10,373 nucleotides of DNA. Source: Candidatus Magasanikiibacteriota bacterium (GTDB lineage: Bacteria > Patescibacteriota > Patescibacteriia > Magasanikbacterales > UBA10003). Within the stretch, counting starts at the first letter, position 1; the number at the start of each line of letters is the position of its first letter. The stretch is from assembly GCA_003514455.1 (NCBI GenBank), contig DOQH01000025.1:8357-18729 (forward strand), written 5' to 3'. Of this stretch, positions 4,902 to 10,373 are shown one piece after another. Under the pieces are notes generated by a model, which searched no databases, was not told the DNA's origin, and saw only the letters and a list, made by a program, of their open reading frames with translations. Position numbers and translations under genes: made by a program.

Positions 4902-6016
4902 CCACTGACACTTCTGGCTCTGGCAATTGATTGCACAACACCAATTAGCAAAAAATTCACCACCAGAGACGAGCCGCCAGCACTTAAAAATGGCAAAGTA
5001 ATGCCGGTGACCGGCAAAAGTCCAATGTTCATTCCTACATTGATTGTAAATTGCAAAACAAAAATAGCCAAAACTCCCAACACGGTAAAAAGACCGAAAT
5101 CATCGCGAGCGCTCGCGGCAATCTTCAGCAAACGATAAAACAGCAGTAAAAATAAAATCAAAACAAGACCGGCGCCGACAAAACCAAGCTCCTCTGCAAT
5201 TACGGCGAAAATAAAATCAGTTTTGGTTTCCGGAAGAAAACGCAACTGGCTTTGCGAGCCATAACCCAGCCCGCGGCCCAACCACTGACCCGAGCCAACC
5301 GCGATAATTGATTGTGTAATGTTATAACCGCGATGCAAGGGATCGCGCGAAGGGTCTAAAAAAGTCAAAAATCTTTCTTTTTGATAATCTTTAAAAAAAC
5401 CAAACCAACCAATAAAAAAAATAAAAACAAACGATAAAAATAAAATCAGCAAATGACTGCGACGCAGGCCGCTGGCCAAAATTAAAATAAACCAAGTGGC
5501 GAATAAAAGCAATGCCGAACCGAAATCCGGCTGAAGAATTACCAAAATCACGGGCGTAATTGTCAAAATAGCGCTACCTAAAATAAATTCAAAACTTTTA
5601 AAACGGTCCGTGCGTCGGGAAATAAACAAAGCCAAAAGCAAAATCAAGCTCAATTTCATCAATTCCACCGGCTGAAAAGATAAACCAAAAACATAAAACC
5701 ATCCTCTTGTTCCGCGCACAATCACGCCAAAAAAAAGCACAGCCACCAAAAGCAAAAGATTAAAAATATAAAAAGGCCGACTTAAAGACCTCCAAAAAAC
5801 ATAATTAAATCGTCCGATAAAAAACATTAAAAAAATGCCGATTGAAAAAAATACCAATTGCTTTTTAAAATCCAACAAACCGGAATCAACTCTACCCAAA
5901 TCCACGCTGTACAAAGCGGACAGACCAAACAAAGTCAAAACAAAAACGGCGGCAGCGAGCCACCAATCAAAATTGCGCCAAGGAGAAATAAAATTACTCA
6001 AATTGCCCTTGGGCAT
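4898..6016 (-). CDS. rodA: SEDS peptidoglycan glycosyltransferase, RodA type
   Basis: SEDS proteins polymerise lipid II into glycan strands together with a class B penicillin-binding protein; RodA serves wall elongation and FtsW division. The 372-residue protein is almost entirely hydrophobic, with about ten predicted membrane helices. It has SFQPVELMKLSLI (113-125), LQPDFGSALLL (161-171), the LGRGLGYGSQSQLRFLPETKTDFIFAVIAEELGF region (246-279) with the expected catalytic Asp267, and the signature NIGLLPVTGITLPFLSAGGSS (330-350). Length and the lack of long extensions favour RodA over FtsW, but the split is not certain. Its ATG lies 1 nt after the stop of the preceding membrane-protein gene, so translation is probably coupled. 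It ends the leftward packed run that includes gatB. The 3' end doubles as the -35 box of the next unit. Confidence 0.9.
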   Translation of the reverse strand: MPKGNLSNFISPWRNFDWWLAAAVFVLTLFGLSALYSVDLGRVDSGLLDFKKQLVFFSIGIFLMFFIGRFNYVFWRSLSRPFYIFNLLLLVAVLFFGVIVRGTRGWFYVFGLSFQPVELMKLSLILLLALFISRRTDRFKSFEFILGSAILTITPVILVILQPDFGSALLLFATWFILILASGLRRSHLLILFLSFVFIFFIGWFGFFKDYQKERFLTFLDPSRDPLHRGYNITQSIIAVGSGQWLGRGLGYGSQSQLRFLPETKTDFIFAVIAEELGFVGAGLVLILFLLLFYRLLKIAASARDDFGLFTVLGVLAIFVLQFTINVGMNIGLLPVTGITLPFLSAGGSSLVVNFLLIGVVQSIARARSVSG

Positions 6017-6017
6017 A

Positions 6018-6890
6018 TCATTTTATATACACTTTGGCGTCAAAGATATTAATATCCGGCCGGACGCTCACGCTGGTGATGGCTGAACGATTGTTAAAAA
6101 TCGCTAATTCCACTTTTTTCTTTTCGCCTGCCAAAAACTGATCAAACACCACCTGCTCAATACCGGATAAATTGCCATTAGAATCCAATAAAATCAAAAA
6201 CCTCGCTTGATAATAATTAAAATTTGATTGATTACTAAAATCAAAAGACAATTGATCTTGATTGGCCAATGCGCCTGATTCTGTTTTTACCTCGGCAGTT
6301 GCAAAATTCAACCGCTCGGCCATAAAATTAGCCAAATTCTTCACTTGATGGTTGGAAATTCTCTGCCAAGACAAATTTTGCAAATCCAAAACAGCGCTAT
6401 TGGCCAAAGCGCCATTTTCAATGCCAAATTCCACTATTGGCTTTTCTTCTCCCGGCAGTAAAAATCCTTTGCGCCATTGGGTTGGGGCGCCACCAACCAA
6501 AAAACGATAATCAAACAAAACCAAAAAATCAGCATTGGGGTTTTTCACCATAGCCGCGGCATCGGCTTTAACAGCGCCCGGGAAAAAATAATTCGCTGTC
6601 ACCGACATTGGTTTAGCGCTAAAATGTTCTTTCAAAAGAGTGTAATTGATCAGCGGCCGCGCGATTTCCTGCCTTAACCGTTGATCTGCCCAAAATCCAA
6701 CTGTTGCATATTCGCCCCAGCGAAACAAATTGTAACCGCCAAGCAAAACATCAAAAACAACCAACGCGATCAAAAAACCTTGATAAATTTTCACGCGATG
6801 AGTTGTAAACCAGTAGCCGAATTTCAGCTCTTTTTCCGACAAATTATCCAAATCATCAATATCATCAAGGTGACTGGGTTTAAAAGGCAT
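6018..6890 (-). CDS. Single-pass membrane protein of unknown function, upstream of rodA
   Basis: The 290-residue protein has an acidic cytoplasmic N-terminus (HLDDIDDLDNLSEKE, 7-21), one transmembrane helix (about 36-55, QGFLIALVVFDVLLGGYNLF) and an extracytoplasmic domain of about 230 residues. That domain appears rich in beta strands. It has an LPGEEKPIVEFGIENG segment and, near its end, FLAGEKKKVELAIFNNRSAITSVSVRPDINIFD, which resembles a small beta-sandwich of the kind found in adhesion or bacterial-surface proteins. I recognise no named family or catalytic motif. Its start lies 2 nt after the gatB stop, and rodA begins 1 nt after its own stop (TGA-T-ATG). Position before rodA and topology suggest an envelope partner of the SEDS machinery, but that is inference from context only. 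No Shine-Dalgarno is visible; translation is probably coupled. Confidence 0.8.
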   Translation of the reverse strand: MPFKPSHLDDIDDLDNLSEKELKFGYWFTTHRVKIYQGFLIALVVFDVLLGGYNLFRWGEYATVGFWADQRLRQEIARPLINYTLLKEHFSAKPMSVTANYFFPGAVKADAAAMVKNPNADFLVLFDYRFLVGGAPTQWRKGFLLPGEEKPIVEFGIENGALANSAVLDLQNLSWQRISNHQVKNLANFMAERLNFATAEVKTESGALANQDQLSFDFSNQSNFNYYQARFLILLDSNGNLSGIEQVVFDQFLAGEKKKVELAIFNNRSAITSVSVRPDINIFDAKVYIK

Positions 6891-6892
6891 AA

Positions 6893-8410
6893 TTAAAATT
6901 TTAATTTTCCCTCCAATAATTTTTTCACTGCTTGAGGATCAACCTTGCCTTCGGTTTCTTTCATTACCTTGCCAATTAAAAATTGAATCAAAACCGTCTT
7001 GCCTGATTGATACTGTTTTACTTGTTCCGGATTCAGGCGCAAAACAGTAATTACGGCCTTTTCCAAAGTATTTTCATCAGTCACCTGCCCCAGTTGTTTT
7101 TCTTCCATAATCTGCGTCGGGTCTTCACCGGCCGCGAGCATTTCTTTCAACAGCTCCAACGCTTTGGCGCTGTTTATTTTATTCAAATAAATCAAAGATA
7201 AAAATTCAGCGAAATTTTCCGGAGTGATTTTCAAAATCCGTATATCAATTTTTTCCTCGGCCATTAATCCCATAAGCTTGGATGTAAGCCAGCCGCCAGC
7301 CAATCGCCCGAGCTTAGCGCGATTTTTCTTAATGATTTCCTCTTCTGTCTGGCCATCCATTTCCGGCAAACTGTTGAGCCAAGCCCAGGCCTCGGCAAAC
7401 ACTTGCTCGGTAAAATTCGCCCAAGCCAGGTCATCGGTCAAAATTTTGGCGTCAGCCCGCGACAAGCCATACTCCTCCATAAAACGCACCCGGCGCGCTC
7501 GAGGCAATTCGGGTAAAGAAACTTTTTTAATAATTCCTGATAATGAAAATGCCGGCAAATCTGGTTCGGGAAAATAGCGGTAATCTTCCGCTTCTTCTTT
7601 CACTCGTTGTTCTTCCGTTACCTGTTTGACTTCGTCCCAACCGCGAGTGGACAAAGTACTTGGCGGATTGCCCTTGTTCCACAATTTGGTCTGCCTCTGA
7701 ATTTCATACTCCAACGCTCGCTCCACGGCTTTGAAAGAATTGAGATTTTTAATTTCTGTTTTAGGATAAAATTTTGTGTCGCCCTCTGGCCGCAAAGAAA
7801 TGTTCGCGTCACAGCGCAACTCACCCTTTTCCATATCAGCGTTGGAAATGTTTAAATAACGCGCGAGCAAACGCAATTCTTGCAAAAATATCTTGGCCTC
7901 GGAGGGAGAGGCCAAAATCGGCTGAGTGACAATTTCAATCAAAGGCGCGCCAACGCGATTAAAATCCACCAAAGTATTTTTACCTTGATGAATATTTTTA
8001 GCCGCGTCTTCTTCCAAATGCATCCGTATCAATTCAATTTTTTTTAACTCCGGCTGTTGGTTAGCGCCGACCGTTTCAATTTCCAAATATCCCTGTTCCA
8101 TTACAGGAACATCATATTGAGAAATTTGATAACCCTTTGGCAAATCGGGATAAAAATAGTGTTTACGGTCAAATTTTGATGTGGCATTAAAATTACCATG
8201 CAAGGCCTTGCCCATTTTAACAGCCCATTCCAAGGCCTGCTCATTCACCACTGGCAAAACACCCGGCTGGCCGGTGCAAACAGGGCAAACAAAAGTATTG
8301 GGCGCTACCTCGCCATAAACCGTCTCATTGCGATTTTCACAACCGCAAAACATTTTGGACTTGGTCTTGAGCTGAATGTGAATTTCAAGGCCAATGACCG
8401 GAGTGTACAT
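6893..8410 (-). CDS. gatB: Asp-tRNA(Asn)/Glu-tRNA(Gln) amidotransferase subunit B
   Basis: GatB, with GatA and GatC, converts misacylated Glu-tRNA(Gln) and/or Asp-tRNA(Asn) to the amide forms; GatB binds the tRNA and carries the ATP-dependent activation site. The 505-residue protein is complete. It has PVIGLEIHIQL (4-14), a zinc site with CGC and CPVC (Cys22, 24, 42, 45), KHYFYPDLPKGYQISQYD (83-100), HLEEDAAK (131-138), the family signature LVDFNRVGAPLIEI (147-160), MEKGELRCDANIS (193-205) and EDYRYFPEPDLP (275-286). It ends in a helical GatB/YqeY tail domain (about 340-505). It is roughly 25-30 residues longer than many GatB proteins, with the extra length in the tail region. It starts 1 nt after the stop of the preceding membrane-protein gene. 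gatA and gatC are not in the window, so the subunit genes are scattered here. Confidence 0.97.
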   Translation of the reverse strand: MYTPVIGLEIHIQLKTKSKMFCGCENRNETVYGEVAPNTFVCPVCTGQPGVLPVVNEQALEWAVKMGKALHGNFNATSKFDRKHYFYPDLPKGYQISQYDVPVMEQGYLEIETVGANQQPELKKIELIRMHLEEDAAKNIHQGKNTLVDFNRVGAPLIEIVTQPILASPSEAKIFLQELRLLARYLNISNADMEKGELRCDANISLRPEGDTKFYPKTEIKNLNSFKAVERALEYEIQRQTKLWNKGNPPSTLSTRGWDEVKQVTEEQRVKEEAEDYRYFPEPDLPAFSLSGIIKKVSLPELPRARRVRFMEEYGLSRADAKILTDDLAWANFTEQVFAEAWAWLNSLPEMDGQTEEEIIKKNRAKLGRLAGGWLTSKLMGLMAEEKIDIRILKITPENFAEFLSLIYLNKINSAKALELLKEMLAAGEDPTQIMEEKQLGQVTDENTLEKAVITVLRLNPEQVKQYQSGKTVLIQFLIGKVMKETEGKVDPQAVKKLLEGKLKF

Positions 8411-8411
8411 A

Positions 8412-9149
8412 TTACTTCGCTTCTTGTTTCAAACTGCTATACAACACAACGCCAAACCCGGTGCTCAAAGGAAGGGTCAAAACCGTGACTACTGATTGTA
8501 TCAATTGAAACCACCATGGTTGATTATTGGCCGTAAAATCTTTAAAAGCGTCCCATTGCGTCAAAGCGCCCACGAGCAATGTCGGTAGGCCAATAATCAC
8601 CACCAAAATCAAGCTATACACAAAAAACGGCACGGCCCAGCGCCACACCACCAGCCAAAATTTGCCTTGCACCAAAATCTTACTTTTTTTCAATGCCTCA
8701 TACCCCTTTACTCCTTCCAATACAAAAATCAAAGCGGCAAAAGAATACCAAATACCGAAAATCACGCCTGGCACGATAAATAAAATTGTGCCAACAGTCA
8801 CAATCACGCCCACCAAAATTGATACCCATAAATATGATACTGTGTCGCGCCAAGAATCATGCGCCAATTTTCTCCTTTCCAAAGGCAACTGATGCAAAGC
8901 ACTCCAAATCATACGCGCGAGCACGATATTCACCCACAAACCAAACACAAAAACCAAAGCGCTGATCAACAAATAAATCGGAAAAGTATAACTTACAAAC
9001 ATGAACAAAGTGACTTTGTCAAAATATGACAACAGGGCTGACAAAACAGCCAATACCACAAGCCAGGCCGTCACTTTGGTAAATTCCTGCCAATTAACTT
9101 TGAAAATTTGCCAGGACTTTTTTAAAATATCAACGGGTTGAATAAGCAT
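8412..9149 (-). CDS. Polytopic membrane protein (GPDPase_memb/DUF975-like), function unknown
   Basis: The 245-residue protein starts MLIQPVDILKKSWQIFKVNW and has about five or six hydrophobic helices. The middle shows a pattern common to a large class of uncharacterised membrane proteins (DUF975, YciC and the membrane domain of glycerophosphodiester phosphodiesterases): a run GTILFIVPGVIFGIWYSFA, then an ExxxGYEALKKSKILVQGKFW-type segment. The pattern match is my recognition, not a search result, and gives no reaction. Three starts are possible: TTG 9173, ATG 9161 and ATG 9149. I choose 9149 because it gives the family-like N-terminus, while TTG 9173 lies inside a hairpin; ATG 9161 would add four residues. 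None has a Shine-Dalgarno. gatB begins 1 nt after its stop, so the two are surely co-transcribed and probably translationally coupled. Confidence 0.8.
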   Translation of the reverse strand: MLIQPVDILKKSWQIFKVNWQEFTKVTAWLVVLAVLSALLSYFDKVTLFMFVSYTFPIYLLISALVFVFGLWVNIVLARMIWSALHQLPLERRKLAHDSWRDTVSYLWVSILVGVIVTVGTILFIVPGVIFGIWYSFAALIFVLEGVKGYEALKKSKILVQGKFWLVVWRWAVPFFVYSLILVVIIGLPTLLVGALTQWDAFKDFTANNQPWWFQLIQSVVTVLTLPLSTGFGVVLYSSLKQEAK

Positions 9150-9169
9150 AAAAATTGTCATTTTAATTA

Positions 9170-9193
9170 ACAATGGCCTTTTCAGGCCATTGT
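9170..9193 (-). terminator. Hairpin between tmk and the gatB run, possible terminator
   Basis: CAATGGCCT (9171-9179) and AGGCCATTG (9184-9192) form a perfect 9-bp stem, 10 bp with A9170-T9193, around the loop TTTC. It begins 6 nt after the tmk stop. The following - strand sequence, TTAATTAAAA, is only a weak U-tract, so termination would be inefficient. Its core TGGCCT/AGGCCA stem is the same as the small hairpin inside the prfA-prmC element (1275-1289). Confidence 0.55.
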
Positions 9194-9222
9194 ATTATAT
9201 CATTTTAAGCGACCGCGCACAA
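9194..9222 (-). promoter_or_regulatory. Possible promoter for the gatB-rodA run
   Basis: On the - strand a perfect TATAAT (9199-9194) directly follows the tmk stop codon. A poor -35 candidate, TTGTGC (9222-9217), lies 17 nt upstream. The start of transcription would be near 9187, inside the hairpin, so new transcripts would lack the full hairpin while read-through transcripts from tmk would carry it. The weak -35 box keeps confidence low. Confidence 0.4.
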
Positions 9223-9868
9223 CATCCCAGGCCTTTTTATGAATTGCTTCAATTGACAAAAGCTCGCCATTTTCCACGCACTCCACTAACTCAAAATTGG
9301 GAAAAGTTCGTGCTATTTCCAAATAGGCCTCTTCCGCGTTTTGCAAATGGTGTAAATCGTCTTCATGAATATCGCGCTTGGCTCCGGCCAGATATTCGCG
9401 ATGGCCTTTTTTATCCACCAAGGTTTGGGCGATGCCAGCCGGAACATGCAAGATAATGTTCAAATCCGGCCGCGGAATTCTAAAAATATTGTATTCCAAA
9501 TCATCATTCCAAGCAAAAAACTTTTTTCTGGCTTCGGGGTCTTTGATTTTTCCTCCCTGATGCCCCATATTGGAGGCCACATAACGATTGGCAATGACAA
9601 TTTTGTTGTCATCCAGCCATTTCCTGATTTTAAAAGCCGCGACAAAGCGATCCACAGCATAAAGAATGGACGCGCGATACGGGCCCACTTCTTCAGCCGT
9701 GCCATAAACGCCATTCAGATATTCCTCCACCGGTCCGGCGCTTTTTTGGCCATATTGGGGAAAACTTATAATTTCCACAGACCGTCCTTCTTTTTTCAAA
9801 CGGTCAATCAACAACTGCGATTGAACACTTTTTCCGGAACCGTCAATGCCGTCAATCATTATAAACAT
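9200..9868 (-). CDS. tmk: Thymidylate kinase
   Basis: Thymidylate kinase phosphorylates dTMP to dTDP with ATP, an essential step towards dTTP. The 222-residue protein starts MFIMIDGIDGSGKS, with the P-loop at 7-14. It continues with the substrate-site segment SFPQYGQKSAGPVEEYLNG (35-53), YAVDRF (70-75), an NRYVASN motif (94-100) in place of the usual DRY/DRH, and a charged lid region with several Arg and Lys (about 153-175), ending in a C-terminal helix. The length is normal. The Asp-to-Asn change in the DRY motif is discussed separately. The start is 1 nt after the stop of the reductase gene, so both are probably co-translated. The stop TGA abuts a TATAAT box and a hairpin. A deoxynucleoside-kinase relative is the main alternative, but the P-loop and lid favour Tmk. 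Confidence 0.88.
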   Translation of the reverse strand: MFIMIDGIDGSGKSVQSQLLIDRLKKEGRSVEIISFPQYGQKSAGPVEEYLNGVYGTAEEVGPYRASILYAVDRFVAAFKIRKWLDDNKIVIANRYVASNMGHQGGKIKDPEARKKFFAWNDDLEYNIFRIPRPDLNIILHVPAGIAQTLVDKKGHREYLAGAKRDIHEDDLHHLQNAEEAYLEIARTFPNFELVECVENGELLSIEAIHKKAWDVVRGRLK

Positions 9869-9869
9869 A

Positions 9870-10373
9870 TTATTTTTTGACTTTATACCTCACTTGAATC
9901 ACATTGGCGTCTAATTGCCGGGTCTCAATCATTTCCAAATCTAAATTCACATCCGCGCCTTTAAAAAGCGAGAGTCCTTCACCGAAAATCTTAGGCTCAA
10001 TAGTCAGCCAAACCTCATCAATCAATCCTTCTTGCAAAAAAAGTCCGTTGATAGTGGCGCCGCCACCCAAAATCACCGCGTTAAAACCGCGGTCGACCAA
10101 GTCCCGCAACAATTCCCGCGGCGGAGTGTTGGTAAATTCCAAAATCCCCGGCTGATTTTGGCTCGCGTCCGGCGTATGGCTCATTATCACATTCAGCCGC
10201 CCTGGCAAGGGTCGGCCAATAGTTTTATAAGTCGTCTCGCCCATTACAATCACGCCGGCTTTTTTTGTCTCTTCCACAAAAATTTTCTTGTCGGCTTTAC
10301 TCGTCCAATTGGCTAAATGGTCGGTTGTTTTGGCAATTTTACCGTCAACCGTGACAGCCATTAATAAAATCGT
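9870..10373 (-). CDS. Dihydrofolate reductase family protein (RibD C-terminal type), 5'-partial
   Basis: The frame remains open to the window edge: before the internal Met at 10361 come codons for TILL, giving the family-like strand TILLMAVTVDGKIAK, so the true start is probably beyond 10373. The visible 167 residues show the Rossmann-like reductase fold of the RibD_C/DHFR superfamily: the first strand and loop (MAVTVDGKIA), VIVMGETTYKTIGRPLPGRLNVIMS, and the NADPH-binding glycine turn VILGGGATINGLFLQEGLIDEVWLTIEPKIFGEG. No N-terminal deaminase domain is visible. The family includes riboflavin-pathway reductases and proteins that act as dihydrofolate reductase. The location 1 nt before tmk suggests a role in the thymidylate/folate pathway, where dihydrofolate made by ThyA is recycled. 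That is inference; the substrate is not readable from the sequence. Confidence 0.85.
   Translation of the reverse strand, partial: TILLMAVTVDGKIAKTTDHLANWTSKADKKIFVEETKKAGVIVMGETTYKTIGRPLPGRLNVIMSHTPDASQNQPGILEFTNTPPRELLRDLVDRGFNAVILGGGATINGLFLQEGLIDEVWLTIEPKIFGEGLSLFKGADVNLDLEMIETRQLDANVIQVRYKVKK

Noticed and set aside
4883..4915. A terminator after rodA formed by GTCA/TGAC and the seven-T run on the - strand
   Set aside because: The stem is only 4 bp with a 5-nt loop, and the same bases are better explained as the -35 box and spacer of the next promoter.
1..10373. TGA recoding to glycine, as in SR1 and Gracilibacteria
   Set aside because: prfA, tmk, rodA and the 6018-6890 gene end in TGA at family-typical lengths, with the next signal or gene starting immediately; no conserved Gly position is encoded by TGA.
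1..10373. A defence, phage, CRISPR or other novel multi-gene system
   Set aside because: All larger genes are housekeeping or envelope functions; no direct-repeat array, nuclease, reverse transcriptase, toxin-antitoxin pair, integrase or transposase is visible.

Overview
The window looks like a compact, AT-rich bacterial chromosome segment, most likely from a Patescibacteria/CPR lineage (Parcubacteria-like). Organism placement is inference. It rests on very tight gene packing with 1-2 nt gaps, few Shine-Dalgarno sites, lineage-flavoured variants of core genes (NLPY in PrmC, GHGGQ in RF1, a Lys/Ala-rich tail on L31, a Glu/Lys-rich tail on L25), and small conserved-looking proteins of unknown function. 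TGA acts as an ordinary stop: four genes end in TGA at the expected family length, so the SR1/Gracilibacteria TGA=Gly code does not apply. No CRISPR array, tRNA, rRNA, transposase, phage gene or defence system is visible.

Layout. The + strand (1-2254) carries a translation-termination cluster: the 3' end of rpmE (L31), a rho-independent terminator, prfA (RF1) and prmC (the methyltransferase that modifies RF1). This matches the classical rpmE-prfA-prmC neighbourhood. Between prfA and prmC lies a roughly 150-nt structured inverted-repeat element that starts inside the last prfA codons and ends 6 nt before the prmC start. Everything from 2235 to the right edge is on the - strand, and prmC converges on the first - strand gene with a 20-nt tail-to-tail overlap.

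Reading leftward from the right edge: a RibD_C-type reductase (5'-partial) and tmk (1-nt gap) form a nucleotide/folate pair. After a hairpin and a possible promoter comes a tightly packed run: a polytopic membrane protein, gatB, a single-pass membrane protein and rodA (gaps of 1, 2 and 1 nt). Next are three short transcription units. The first is a 106-aa orphan with a perfect Shine-Dalgarno and its own terminator. The second is a 113-aa zinc-ribbon protein behind a perfect sigma70-type promoter that predicts a nearly leaderless mRNA. The third is rplY (L25) followed by a membrane-anchored DUF3048 protein, behind another consensus promoter.

Together the genes serve translation (L31, RF1, PrmC, L25, GatB), envelope growth (RodA) and thymidylate/folate metabolism (reductase, Tmk). 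No clearly new multi-gene system is present. The most unusual items are the prfA/prmC structured element, the leaderless-promoter architecture, and the two small orphan genes. No gene-free stretch exceeds 300 bases; the longest is 141 nt (1250-1390).
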